From Serratia sp. M24T3 (GTDB taxonomy: Bacteria; Pseudomonadota; Gammaproteobacteria; Enterobacterales; Enterobacteriaceae), in the NCBI RefSeq assembly GCF_000257645.1, contig NZ_AJHJ01000006.1:159290-223289 (forward strand): DNA of 64,000 nt. Reading direction: 5' to 3'. Within the stretch, counting starts at the first letter, position 1; each line of letters starts with the position of its first letter. The notes beneath the pieces are model-generated. The model saw only the letters and a program-made list of their open reading frames with translations, was not told where the DNA came from and did no database searches. This document shows, piece after piece, positions 53,999 through 63,384 of the stretch. The position numbers and the translations under genes are program-made.

Positions 53999-55222
53999 TT
54001 AATCACTAAAACAGCTGCTTAAACGCTCAATGACCTTAACCAATTCTGACCTTGGCAGGGCAAAATTAAGCCGCATAAAGCCTTCACCGTTAATCCCAAA
54101 TTTGAGCCCGTTGTTAGGTAGCAGACCGGCCTTTTTAATCAAAATATTCTGCAGTTCGGAATGCGATAAACCACTTTTTCGAAAATCTATCCACGCCAGA
54201 TAGCTTCCTTCGGTGCGAAATAGCGTCAAGTTGGGAATTTTCTTTAACCCCTCTTCGAGCAGCGTATAGTTGGCTCGAAGCGTTTCAAGTAGGGCATCAA
54301 GCCAAGGGCCGCCGTGGCGATAGGCTGCGTCGCAGGCAATCATGCCTAACATATTCGGCTTATGAACGCTAAGCTCCTCAAGTTCATGGCTCAGCGTTTG
54401 TCTAAGCGCATCATTTTTAATAACAAGCTGGGTAATAGGCAACCCGCTGAGATTAAAAGGTTTGCACGGTGAGGTAAACGTGATGGTGAAATCGGCATAC
54501 TGTGGATCCAGGCTGGCAATCGGGGTGTAAGGCTCCTCACCGATAATCAAGTCTTGATGCACATCATCTGAAAGCAATAATAAATTGTGGCGCTGGCACA
54601 GCTCGGCAATCTGCCTTAACTCTGTTTTTCTCCAGACTTTACCTAATGGATTATGTGGATTACATAGGATGATTATCCGGCTACGTGGCGTAATACTGCC
54701 TTCCAGCAGGGCGATATCTAGCGAATAGGTGCATTCGTTCTCGACCAGCGGCACGTCAACAATGCGGCGACCGGTATGATTAATAATGCGGTTAAAGGTG
54801 CCGAACCCGGGTGAGAAAATAATCACCTCGTCTTCAGGTTGGCTGTGGGCGCGAATGATTAATTCCATGGAGCTGATTACCGATTCGCAGGGTAATACCC
54901 ACTGTGGGTCGATTGCCCAGTTGTGTCGCGTAGCTTGCCATCGGCAAAACACTTCAAAAAAGTCTAAGGGCCATTCGCAGTAGCCAAAGATGCCGTGTTC
55001 GACGGCTCGCTGTAGTGCCCCAATCACCGCAGGCGGTGATTTGAAATCCATATCGGCTATCCACAATGGAATTATCGGCCCGAGTGGGCTGTCTGCAAAT
55101 TCGGCGACCTCCAACCATTTTGTGGAGCGCTGCGTGCGGCGATCAATGATTGTTTCAAAGTCGAACTTTTTTGTGGCGGTAGTCAAGGTTCTATTCCTGT
55201 ACGAGTCTAAAATCTCTTGCAA
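53999..55222 (-). CDS. MalY/PatB-family C-S lyase or aminotransferase
   Basis: A fold-type I PLP enzyme of the MalY/PatB (cystathionine beta-lyase) group. It has the family start KKFDFETIIDRR, PLWIADMDFKSPPAV, the cofactor motif CNPHNPLGKVW, SDDVHQDLI and the PLP-binding lysine in FTSPCKPFNLSG. Such enzymes split cysteine-S-conjugates or cystathionine to pyruvate, ammonia and a thiol. No ATG exists; the annotated frame begins with TTG at 55222, but a TTG at 55186 is better placed after AGGA and matches the MalY start. It follows the methyltransferase-like gene on the same strand with a gap of 30 to 66 bases, so the two are probably cotranscribed. Confidence 0.82.
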   Translation of the reverse strand: MQEILDSYRNRTLTTATKKFDFETIIDRRTQRSTKWLEVAEFADSPLGPIIPLWIADMDFKSPPAVIGALQRAVEHGIFGYCEWPLDFFEVFCRWQATRHNWAIDPQWVLPCESVISSMELIIRAHSQPEDEVIIFSPGFGTFNRIINHTGRRIVDVPLVENECTYSLDIALLEGSITPRSRIIILCNPHNPLGKVWRKTELRQIAELCQRHNLLLLSDDVHQDLIIGEEPYTPIASLDPQYADFTITFTSPCKPFNLSGLPITQLVIKNDALRQTLSHELEELSVHKPNMLGMIACDAAYRHGGPWLDALLETLRANYTLLEEGLKKIPNLTLFRTEGSYLAWIDFRKSGLSHSELQNILIKKAGLLPNNGLKFGINGEGFMRLNFALPRSELVKVIERLSSCFSD

Positions 55223-55252
55223 CAGTGTAACAGCAATAATGTTTACCCGGCT

Positions 55253-56317
55253 TTAAGGTTGAAAGCTTACCTGGTTGTTTTCAAACGCAGCAAAAAGCGC
55301 CGGATTGTTCCCGTTCTGAAAATGTTGCCTTAGGCGAGTGACGCTAGTGTCATAATCCGAGACGTAAAACTTGATACCCGCCAAGCCAGCGTTTTCCAGG
55401 CTGGAGATATATTTCCCCAAGGCTTTATCAATATGTTGCAGTTCGAGTTTCTGCCCGGTCTGGTCGGCAACTCTGTGCACATATTCCATAAATGGTTTTA
55501 CATCGCGATTTAGCGCCTGACCACTGGATGAAGGACAAAAGGTTACCTCGCAGTCACTTTGTGAATTAAGAGTACATTTTAAAACACCTTCCATCATCAC
55601 GACATGATCGCCTGCCGTCAGATGCTGATGAACCTGTATTAACTTGTCCTGTCCTGATTTATCAGCAACCAATAAATAGATAGCGTTGGCCTGTTTAATG
55701 TCGTTTACCGGCCTGCCGCGAATCAGCATGCAGTCGGACACGTCACAGGTGGCAGCTTCTTGCCCTTCAAGAGGCGAGGGGGGATCAATGGATAAAATGA
55801 TGCTTGCACCACGAAACTTATCATCGACTGCCAGTGTTGTCGGTCCTGAATTTTTATTGAGGTAAGCCTGCTCGCTGGTAAATGACAGGACGTTTTTTTC
55901 GACTTTATCACGAAACTCATTGCGGGACGGCCTGTAGCCGTTTTGTTGGTAGTCCACGTCTATCATTCGCCAATGAATATCGCTATAGCCGGCCTTTTTA
56001 AGTTGCTGATTAATAAATTTCTCAGTCAGCAACCCGCCTGATCCCATAGAGACCAATGTCAGCGGGGTGTTTCTTTGTGGAATATTTCCGATAACGTATG
56101 AGATGAGTTGATTAATAAACTCGATTCGGCCTGTCAGTGAAGCCACATTTTGGTTTTCTATCCATGAAAGTTCTCCCTTACGCCTGATATTTACCTCCTG
56201 CCCGGTGTCGAGATAAGTATCTCGTAGCAGGCTTCGTATGGTCAGCGGTGGCAACACATTAACGAGCTGTTCAGCAGTCGATAAACTACCTTTGAGCGCG
56301 GTTATGGCTGGGATCAT
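55253..56317 (-). CDS. Methyltransferase-fold-like protein of unknown function
   Basis: A 354-residue soluble protein with no signal peptide. The stretch LTLVSMGSGGLLTEKFI (about residues 85-101) and HWRMIDVDY (about 115-123) resemble motifs I and II of a Rossmann/SAM-dependent methyltransferase, with ASIILSIDPPSP in a later strand. Several cysteines (CDVSDC, CTLNSQSDCEVTFC) cluster in the middle. ATG 56317 is supported by GGAG eight bases upstream. It lies just before the PatB-like lyase gene. I cannot assign a substrate. A host-directed effector is an alternative given its AT-rich neighbourhood. Confidence 0.55.
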   Translation of the reverse strand: MIPAITALKGSLSTAEQLVNVLPPLTIRSLLRDTYLDTGQEVNIRRKGELSWIENQNVASLTGRIEFINQLISYVIGNIPQRNTPLTLVSMGSGGLLTEKFINQQLKKAGYSDIHWRMIDVDYQQNGYRPSRNEFRDKVEKNVLSFTSEQAYLNKNSGPTTLAVDDKFRGASIILSIDPPSPLEGQEAATCDVSDCMLIRGRPVNDIKQANAIYLLVADKSGQDKLIQVHQHLTAGDHVVMMEGVLKCTLNSQSDCEVTFCPSSSGQALNRDVKPFMEYVHRVADQTGQKLELQHIDKALGKYISSLENAGLAGIKFYVSDYDTSVTRLRQHFQNGNNPALFAAFENNQVSFQP

Positions 56318-56539
56318 GATTTTTGCTCCGTATGAAAGCGTGAGAACGAATTCGTGGAGCTCAGTCTAGAGTCAATAGAGATAATCAGTCTGAGATTTAA
56401 TGCCGTTTTGCGAGGCATCTCGCTGCAATAGATTTTTAGGAGTTGATGGCAGTGAATCAGCGATTTTGTAGAGTATTTTTAATTAAATCTTTAGCAGTTA
56501 AGCCGAGTGACGTGATAGCGATTCAATTGTTGGAGACTA

Positions 56540-56573
56540 AATCCCCTACGAGTGACTCTACCCGAAGGGGATT
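56540..56573. terminator. Weak hairpin after ydeP
   Basis: AATCCCCT (56540-56547) pairs with AGGGGATT (56566-56573), directly beyond the ydeP stop on the minus strand. No T-tract is present. Confidence 0.35.
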
Positions 56574-56577
56574 AGGC

Positions 56578-58857
56578 TTAACTCACAAGGTGTTTTAACA
56601 CTCTTACCGGCAACGATTTATAAGAAGGCGTACCGCTTTCTTTATCAATGTAGTTTAGTGGAATCAATACGTTAGCCTCTGGATAATAGGCTCCTACTGA
56701 ACCCGGAGCGATGTTGTAGGCAATGACGGTAATATTTTCCAGTCTCTGATGACTACCCGCGACCAATGTTTCAATATCCACTAAATCGCCATGCTCCAGC
56801 CCGCGTGATTCAAGATCCACATCATTCATAAACAGGATATCCCGACGGCCAAATACTCCGCGATAACGGTCATCCATGGCATAAATTGTCGTGTTGTACT
56901 GGTCGTGGCTACGCAAAGTAATCATCCGTAGCATTTCCGGGTCATCAATAGAGATATCTTCTGTGATGCCGTCAAACACAGAGAAAATTGCCTTACCTGT
57001 TGGCGTTGGCCACTTGCGCTCTGTCGGAGGCAGAGGCATGCGAAATCCATTGGGCGCTTCGATACGTTGATTGTATTTATCAAAGCCCGGAATCGTTTTT
57101 TCGATCAAATCACGGATTAGACGATAATCCCCGGCCAGCTCAATCCACGGCACTTTAGTTTGGGGCAGGGTAGCCTTGGCCATGCGCGCGACGATAGCGG
57201 GTTCTGAAAGCAGCCATTCAGAGGCGGGTTTTAGCTTACCGGAAGATGCATGGACCATCGACATTGAGTCTTCAACAGTAATTGACTGACGACCGCTGTC
57301 CTGCAAATCCAGTTCGGTACGACCCAAACACGGGAAAACATAGGTTTCTTTGGCGACTAACAGATGTGAACGATTAAGCTTGGTGCCTATGTGTACGCTC
57401 AAATCGAGATTCTGCATGGCGGGGAAGCATTTTTCCGGGTCGGGAAGCGCAACGGCAAAATTGCCACCGAGACAAATCAGTGCTTTTGCGGTGCCATCGA
57501 CCATTGCCTCCATCGCTTTAACGGCGTCGTGTCCGTGCTCTTTCGGAGGGGTAAAGCCAAATACTTGCTGAATTTTTTCCAGAAACGCTGCAGACGGTTT
57601 TTCGGTAATGCCCACAGTGCGATTGCCCTGAACGTTGGAATGACCACGCAACGGGCAAATTCCTGCACCGGGTTTACCGAAGTTACCTCTTAACAGCAGT
57701 AGATCGGCAATTAAGCGAACATTTGCGGTGCCCTTGTTGTGCTGAGTAACGCCCATGCCGTAGGTCACAATTGTGGCCTTTGATTTGGCATACAGCGCCG
57801 CGACTTTTTGCAAATTATCTCGAGTCAGGCCAGCTTCTTTCTCGATATCATCCCAACGGGTTGCTGCCATATCGGCGGCCAGCAAGTCAAAACCTTGCGT
57901 GTGCTCGGCGATAAAATCGTAATCGAGAATATTGCCAATTTCACCCTCTAGCTCCAGCAAGGCTTTAATAATGCCTTTCAATGCCGCAGCATCGCCACCG
58001 GCCTTTACCTGATAATAGGTTGAGGCAATATTCGTTGAGCTGTAAGTCGCCATCTCGATAATACTTTGCGGATCGGCAAAACGCTCTAGCGCTCTTTCGC
58101 GCAGTGGATTAAACACAATGATGGGCACATTGCGTCTTGCCGCTTCATGCAAAGTACCCATCATGCGAGGGTGGTTAGTGCCAGGATTGTGGCCAATAGA
58201 AATGATCAGATCAGTTTCATCAAAGTCATCCAATGAAACGGTGCCTTTGCCGATACCGATAGACTGCGGCAGGCCCACACTGGTGGCTTCGTGGCACATG
58301 TTGGAACAGTCCGGGAAATTATTGGTGCCAAATTCGCGGGCAAATAACTGGAACAGGTAAGCTGCTTCATTAGAGGCGCGGCCTGAAGTGTAAAACTCAG
58401 CCTCATCGGGGGAGTCTAACCCACGAAGGATTTCACCAATGCGATTAAACGCCACGTCCCATTCGACTGGGCGCAGGGTGTCGCTATCTCGATCATAAAC
58501 CATTGGATGAGTTATACGACCATAGCCTTCCAATTCAAAGTCAGATCTTTCAAGCAATGAGCTAACCGTATTTTGTGCAAAAAACTCCGGCGTGACACGT
58601 TTGCTGGTTGCTTCCCAGGTCACGGCTTTAGCGCCATTTTCACAAAACTGGAAGGTTGAATGTTTCTCTTTATCTGGCCATGCGCAGCCAGGGCAGTCGA
58701 AACCATCTGGCTGATTAGTGCGTAAAAGCGTAGCGGGAGCTGTCAGATTATCCATTTGAGTACGAACAGCAATCGCCGTGGCTTTTAGAGCCCCCCAGCC
58801 GCCTGCGGGGCCATCATAAGGGTGAATGCCAGGCACTGAGCGTCTTTTTGTAGTCAT
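56578..58857 (-). CDS. ydeP: FdhF/YdeP-family molybdopterin oxidoreductase
   Basis: A 759-residue protein, the same length as E. coli YdeP. DGPAGGWGALKA at the start, GFDCPGCAWPD (a cysteine pair for an iron-sulfur cluster), TSGRASNEAAYLFQLFAREFGTNN, SNMCHEATSVGL with a possible Mo-ligand cysteine, and GHNPGTNHPRMMGT are close to E. coli YdeP. It belongs with formate-dehydrogenase-like molybdoenzymes, but its reaction is not established; E. coli ydeP is linked to acid resistance under EvgA. AGGAG precedes the ATG. It is a single gene with a 328-base upstream region. Confidence 0.88.
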   Translation of the reverse strand: MTTKRRSVPGIHPYDGPAGGWGALKATAIAVRTQMDNLTAPATLLRTNQPDGFDCPGCAWPDKEKHSTFQFCENGAKAVTWEATSKRVTPEFFAQNTVSSLLERSDFELEGYGRITHPMVYDRDSDTLRPVEWDVAFNRIGEILRGLDSPDEAEFYTSGRASNEAAYLFQLFAREFGTNNFPDCSNMCHEATSVGLPQSIGIGKGTVSLDDFDETDLIISIGHNPGTNHPRMMGTLHEAARRNVPIIVFNPLRERALERFADPQSIIEMATYSSTNIASTYYQVKAGGDAAALKGIIKALLELEGEIGNILDYDFIAEHTQGFDLLAADMAATRWDDIEKEAGLTRDNLQKVAALYAKSKATIVTYGMGVTQHNKGTANVRLIADLLLLRGNFGKPGAGICPLRGHSNVQGNRTVGITEKPSAAFLEKIQQVFGFTPPKEHGHDAVKAMEAMVDGTAKALICLGGNFAVALPDPEKCFPAMQNLDLSVHIGTKLNRSHLLVAKETYVFPCLGRTELDLQDSGRQSITVEDSMSMVHASSGKLKPASEWLLSEPAIVARMAKATLPQTKVPWIELAGDYRLIRDLIEKTIPGFDKYNQRIEAPNGFRMPLPPTERKWPTPTGKAIFSVFDGITEDISIDDPEMLRMITLRSHDQYNTTIYAMDDRYRGVFGRRDILFMNDVDLESRGLEHGDLVDIETLVAGSHQRLENITVIAYNIAPGSVGAYYPEANVLIPLNYIDKESGTPSYKSLPVRVLKHLVS

Positions 58858-59185
58858 GTTAACTCCTGATTGATAAAAATCACCTTGTAATCAATAAGTG
58901 TAATCACTGGTACGCAGGTTGCCGTGGAATTCACCATTAATAATGTAAAATGGTATATTTAGTTACAACATACAATGTGCTTTTATTAACTACTGTGCAC
59001 TATTCAAGAATTAATAACGCTTTGATTATGGGTATCCTATCATTTCAGGCAGTGTTTTAGGGTTTTAATTCAATAGGTTAGGTTTAACTAATTATTCTGA
59101 TGTTATATGAGAGGGCCTTTAAGGGTCTCCGAAAACTCGCACTGTTATAGTCACTGTCCTTGATTATCAACAATAAGAGTAAAGC
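58858..59185. other. Divergent intergenic region, ydeP and protease gene
   Basis: 328 AT-rich bases carry the promoters of two divergent genes. No gene and no known regulator site could be identified. Confidence 0.4.
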
Positions 59186-59887
59186 GTGAAAAATAAACTG
59201 TTTTATACCGTAATTGCCTGTGCAGTACTGTTGTCATTTAATGCGAGCGCTGCCTATATCATGAGAGGTGAGCTGTCGCCTCCTACTGCCTGGGCCGTTC
59301 AAGTGATTGAAGGGGGGGTAAAAAGCTGCACTGGCGTCGCCGTTAGTGCGAAATATATTCTTACTGCACGCCACTGTGTGAACTCGGGAGCTGAGGTCAC
59401 TGTACATTACAGCACCCTTGGCAGTAATAATTTACCGGCTAACGACGGAGTGAAAGTTGCGGTTAAAAATATCGCGTTTATTGACAACGACCATGATATT
59501 GCTCTACTACCTTTGGTAAAGGAGCATCCTCTGGCCTCTTATGCTCAAGTCAGCTTTGATTATGATGCTAATCAAGGCGATACCGGCTTAATGATGGGCT
59601 ATGGCCCTCATGATAACGTTATTTATCCGCAGGGAACTACGACACCTCTGTATCAGGCTAAAATGACGGTACAAAACCAACCACGAAACATCCTCTGGGC
59701 AAATGCTGATACAGGTTCTTGCAATCCGGGAGACTCTGGTGGGCCATTAATTATAGGCAACAAAGTGGTGGCTGTGACTTCAGGGATGGAAATTGATACA
59801 TCTAAATTCGGACGCTGTGGATATGCGGCTATTCGTGACCAGTTTAGCGATCATAAAAGCTGGTTTAACGCCGTGTTAAAAAAATAA
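59186..59887 (+). CDS. Secreted trypsin-like serine protease (S1 family)
   Basis: A 233-residue protein with a signal peptide (about residues 1-22, ending NASA). The full catalytic triad is present: His63 in TARHC, Asp104 in DHDIALL, and Ser184 in GDSGGP. Cysteine pairs 48/64 and 179/211 fit the usual trypsin disulfides. It should therefore be an active endopeptidase exported to the periplasm or outside. The start is GTG at 59186 with a weak ribosome binding site. Small S1 proteases of this kind are uncommon in enterobacteria and may act on host proteins or competitors. It ends in a strong bidirectional terminator. Confidence 0.87.
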   Translation: MKNKLFYTVIACAVLLSFNASAAYIMRGELSPPTAWAVQVIEGGVKSCTGVAVSAKYILTARHCVNSGAEVTVHYSTLGSNNLPANDGVKVAVKNIAFIDNDHDIALLPLVKEHPLASYAQVSFDYDANQGDTGLMMGYGPHDNVIYPQGTTTPLYQAKMTVQNQPRNILWANADTGSCNPGDSGGPLIIGNKVVAVTSGMEIDTSKFGRCGYAAIRDQFSDHKSWFNAVLKK

Positions 59888-59967
59888 ACCGGACTTGTCC
59901 TGATATAGGTTGACACTTTTCAGCCTAGTAACGCCCGATGAACTTCATTGGGCGTCTTAAGCACCAA

Positions 59968-60006
59968 TAAAAAAGCCGAAAACAGTTAACTATTTTCGGC
60001 TTTTGT
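59968..60006. terminator. Bidirectional terminator between the protease gene and ddc
   Basis: AAAAGCCGAAAA (59971-59982) pairs with TTTTCGGCTTTT (59993-60004), with A and T runs on both sides. Confidence 0.9.
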
Positions 60007-60028
60007 TGCATAAATGCAGGATAGAATA

Positions 60029-61501
60029 TTAGGCTGTCAGCAACTGCTGTGCGGTCTTGTCTACCAATGCCAACAGAAGCTTGATGTCTTCCAGCGTAAC
60101 GGTAGGGTTCAACAAAGTCATTTTCAGGCAAGTCACACCGTTAGACTCGGTTACACCCAGGTTAGCGCGGCCAGAGTCCAGCAACGCATCACCAATTTTC
60201 TGGTTGAACAGGGCAACAGCAGCATCGCCGCTATTTGCCAATGCTTCAGGACGATAGCGGAACAACACGCTGGCCAGCTGTGGCTGCATGACGAGCTCAA
60301 GCTGAGGCTGTTCGCCAACGTACTGGGCAACTTCTTGCGCCAATGTCACGCCGTGGTCGATGATTGCAGCGTATTGCTTCTGACCCAATGCCTCCAGGCC
60401 CATCCACAGTTTCAACGCGTCGAAACGGCGGGTCGTCTGCAGAGACTTGGATACCAGGTTTGGCACGCCCTGAGCTTCATCAAACTCTGAGTTCAGGTAT
60501 GCCGCCTGATAACGCATCAGCTCATAATGACGTGATTCTTTAAGCAAGAACGCGCCGCAGCTGATGGTCTGGAAGAATTGCTTGTGGAAGTCCAGAGTGA
60601 TGGAGTCGACCAGTTCAATTCCGTCCAGATAATCGCGATACTTCTCAGACAGCAACAGCGCGCCGCCCCATGCAGCATCGACATGTACCCAGATCTGGTG
60701 TTCTGCGGCCAGAGCGGCAATTTCACGTAGCGGGTCGATTGCGCCAGCATCGGTAGTACCTGCTGTAGCAACGATCGCCAAAATTTGCTCGCCGTTAGCT
60801 TTAGCCAACGCCAATTTCTCGGTCAGATCGTTGAGATCCATACGAGCGAAGCGATCGGTTTTGACCAGCGTCACGGACTGATAACCCAGGCCCATCAAAG
60901 CCATGTTCTTTTGCACAGAAAAGTGTGCATTTTCAGAACAGAAGACTTTAATCTTTTTCAGGTCTCCAGTCAGGCCATCTTGCTGCACAGAATGTCCCTG
61001 GCGCGCGAAGAAGGCGTCACGTGCCAGCATCAGGCCCATCAGATTGCTCTGAGTACCGCCGCTGGTGAATACACCGGCGTCGCCAGGCTGATAGCCAACC
61101 TGAGTACGCAGCCATTCAATCAGCTTGATTTCGATGATGGTCGCTGAAGGGCTTTGGTCCCAGGAGTCCATGCTCTGATTGGTTGCGTTAATTAACACTT
61201 CCGCAGCCTGGCTTATTACGAGGCTAGGGCAGTGAAGGTGCGCAACGCACTGTGGGTGATGTACCGACAGGCTATCTTTTAAAAAGTATTCAATCGCACG
61301 TTCAATCGCAGCCTGGTTGCCCAGGCCTTGAGGATTGAAGTCCAAAGTAATACGCTCACGCAGTTCAGCAACGCTTTTTCCCTGATACATCTCGGGTTGT
61401 TGCAGCCACTGAACAACGGCTGCACTACTTTGGGCGATCGCCTGCTGGTAAGCCTCAGTGCTCTGCACCGAGGCGGCAAGGATCGGGTTTAACTTCGACA
61501 T
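60029..61501 (-). CDS. ddc: L-2,4-diaminobutyrate decarboxylase
   Basis: A 490-residue group II PLP decarboxylase. TSGGTQSNLMGLMLARD, HVDAAWGGALLLS and the PLP lysine in SITLDFHKQFFQ are clear. Directly downstream of dat, it converts L-2,4-diaminobutyrate to 1,3-diaminopropane, as in Acinetobacter, Haemophilus and several enterobacteria. The start is set at ATG 61501 (after GGAG) rather than the in-frame TTG at 61522 that would overlap the dat stop. The gap to dat is 17 bases, so the pair is one operon. It ends at a bidirectional terminator. Confidence 0.9.
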   Translation of the reverse strand: MSKLNPILAASVQSTEAYQQAIAQSSAAVVQWLQQPEMYQGKSVAELRERITLDFNPQGLGNQAAIERAIEYFLKDSLSVHHPQCVAHLHCPSLVISQAAEVLINATNQSMDSWDQSPSATIIEIKLIEWLRTQVGYQPGDAGVFTSGGTQSNLMGLMLARDAFFARQGHSVQQDGLTGDLKKIKVFCSENAHFSVQKNMALMGLGYQSVTLVKTDRFARMDLNDLTEKLALAKANGEQILAIVATAGTTDAGAIDPLREIAALAAEHQIWVHVDAAWGGALLLSEKYRDYLDGIELVDSITLDFHKQFFQTISCGAFLLKESRHYELMRYQAAYLNSEFDEAQGVPNLVSKSLQTTRRFDALKLWMGLEALGQKQYAAIIDHGVTLAQEVAQYVGEQPQLELVMQPQLASVLFRYRPEALANSGDAAVALFNQKIGDALLDSGRANLGVTESNGVTCLKMTLLNPTVTLEDIKLLLALVDKTAQQLLTA

Positions 61502-61518
61502 CCGGTCTTTAACTCCAC

Positions 61519-62904
61519 TCAAACAGGTTTGATGCCAGCGGCAAGGAACGCCTGCTCAAATTTATCCAGGAAAATACCCAGTTCTTCGTTGGTGATCAGC
61601 AAAGAAGGCAACAGGCGCAGTACGCAACCGTTACGACCGCCACGCTCGAGAATCAGACCCGCTTCGAAGCATTTTTTCTGCAGCAAAGCAGAAAGCTGGC
61701 CATCGGCAGGGTAGCAACCCATGTGATCCTGTGCTTCGTTTGGTTTAACGATCTCGATACCAATCATCAAGCCCAGACCGCGAATGTTACCTATTACTGG
61801 ATAACGTTTCTGCAGATCTGCCAGTTTGCCTTTCAGCCATTCACCCTGTGCCGCAACTTTATCTGCAAGATTGTTATCTTTCATATATTGCAGAGTCGTC
61901 AGGCCGGTTGCCATAGCCAATTGGTTACCACGGAAAGTACCGGTATGGTGGCCTGGTTCCCACGCATCAAACTGTTTCTTGATACCCAGAACTGCCAGTG
62001 GCAAACCGCCGCCAACTGCTTTGGACATCACGATAATGTCTGGCTCGATACCTGCATGTTCGAAGGCAAAAAGTTTGCCGGTACGGCAGAAACCAGCCTG
62101 AACTTCGTCGACAATCAACAGAATGCCGTGTTCCTGAGTCACTTTACGAATGCGCTGTAACCACTCGACAGGAGCCGGGTTAACACCACCTTCGCCCTGA
62201 ACGGCTTCCAGAATAACAGCCGCAGGTTTACGAACGCCGCTTTCAACGTCGTTGATCAGGTTTTCAAAGTAGTAGGTCAGCGCTTTTACGCCAGCTTCGC
62301 CGCCAATGCCCAGCGGGCAGCGGTAAAGATGTGGGTAAGGCATAAACTGTACTTCTGGCATCATCCCGTTGACTGCTTCTTTTGGAGACAGGTTACCTGT
62401 GACCGCCAAAGCACCGTGAGTCATACCGTGGTAGCCGCCAGAGAAGCTGATCACGCCAGAACGACCGGTGTATTTCTTCGCCAGCTTCAGTGCAGCTTCA
62501 ACAGCATCGGCACCAGAAGGGCCGGTGAACTGCAGGCAGTACTCTTTGCCTTTACCCGGCAAAATAGACAGCAAATAGTCTGAAAACTTGTCTTTCAACG
62601 GCGTCGTCAGATCAAGCGTATGTAACGGCAAGCCGCTAGTAATGACATTTTGGATGCTTTGAAGAATGTCCGGATGGTTGTGTCCAAGAGCCAGCGTTCC
62701 CGCACCGGCCAGGCAGTCAAGATATTGATTATTCTCAACGTCGGTAATCCACACACCCAATGCTTTAGCGATCGCTAAAGGAAGTTTGCGCGGATAACTC
62801 CTAACATTCGATTCAAATTCAGCTTGTCTCGCCAAATAGGTTTCATTGTTTTCAGTAAATGAATTAGCACCTAAAGTATCAATACGGACTTTATCCGTCA
62901 TCAT
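61519..62904 (-). CDS. dat: L-2,4-diaminobutyrate:2-oxoglutarate aminotransferase
   Basis: A 461-residue class-III aminotransferase. The N-terminal [26 protein letters not shown] and the PLP-lysine block [17 protein letters not shown], with [14 protein letters not shown], are typical of DABA aminotransferases. It makes L-2,4-diaminobutyrate from aspartate semialdehyde and glutamate, and feeds the next gene, ddc, to yield 1,3-diaminopropane. AGGAGAG precedes two adjacent ATG codons (62904 and 62901); the second has the better spacing. No siderophore genes adjoin it, so a polyamine role is likely. Confidence 0.9.
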   Translation of the reverse strand: MMTDKVRIDTLGANSFTENNETYLARQAEFESNVRSYPRKLPLAIAKALGVWITDVENNQYLDCLAGAGTLALGHNHPDILQSIQNVITSGLPLHTLDLTTPLKDKFSDYLLSILPGKGKEYCLQFTGPSGADAVEAALKLAKKYTGRSGVISFSGGYHGMTHGALAVTGNLSPKEAVNGMMPEVQFMPYPHLYRCPLGIGGEAGVKALTYYFENLINDVESGVRKPAAVILEAVQGEGGVNPAPVEWLQRIRKVTQEHGILLIVDEVQAGFCRTGKLFAFEHAGIEPDIIVMSKAVGGGLPLAVLGIKKQFDAWEPGHHTGTFRGNQLAMATGLTTLQYMKDNNLADKVAAQGEWLKGKLADLQKRYPVIGNIRGLGLMIGIEIVKPNEAQDHMGCYPADGQLSALLQKKCFEAGLILERGGRNGCVLRLLPSLLITNEELGIFLDKFEQAFLAAGIKPV

Positions 62905-63384
62905 ATCTCTCCTACAACCGGGGTTATCACTAACGTCCCAATTGAATAAATGAATTTAAAAGTAATAGCTCTAGTTAAAGCGCGGCCAATATAGGACTTT
63001 TTGCGCTATAGCTCAATAATTTATTTTGTGTGTAGATGTTTACATTTTCCGGCATGTTATCAATATGTTGTTGATTATATAGATGTTAGCCTCAGAAAAA
63101 TTGTTATACGTAAAAATTGAGCGGTAACGGGTACTAAAGATTCTCAGATTTTACGTAGCGCAATCAGTTTAGCTCAAAAAACGACCTGTTTCCTGGGGTT
63201 ATTTTCTAATCCATCAGTAAAGGTCTGTCAGGAAAGGTGTACTTTTCGCAGATTTACTGTGCAATCAAAGAGGAGGGAGTCTTCGTCAGTGTCACTTAAT
63301 CAAAAGCGTTTCAATCAGGATGGGAATTACGGACTAGGTGGAATGAAGACAAGAAATCCGCCAGAAGACTCTGGCGGAAAGAAT
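62905..63384. other. Intergenic region upstream of dat
   Basis: 480 bases with the dat promoter at one end and the glycosyltransferase terminator at the other. No gene was supported. Confidence 0.5.
63357..63378 (-). terminator. Terminator of the glycosyltransferase gene
   Basis: TCCGCCAGA (63357-63365), loop AGAC, TCTGGCGGA (63370-63378). On the minus strand the stem is followed by TTTCTT. It sits just beyond the gene's stop codon. Confidence 0.75.
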
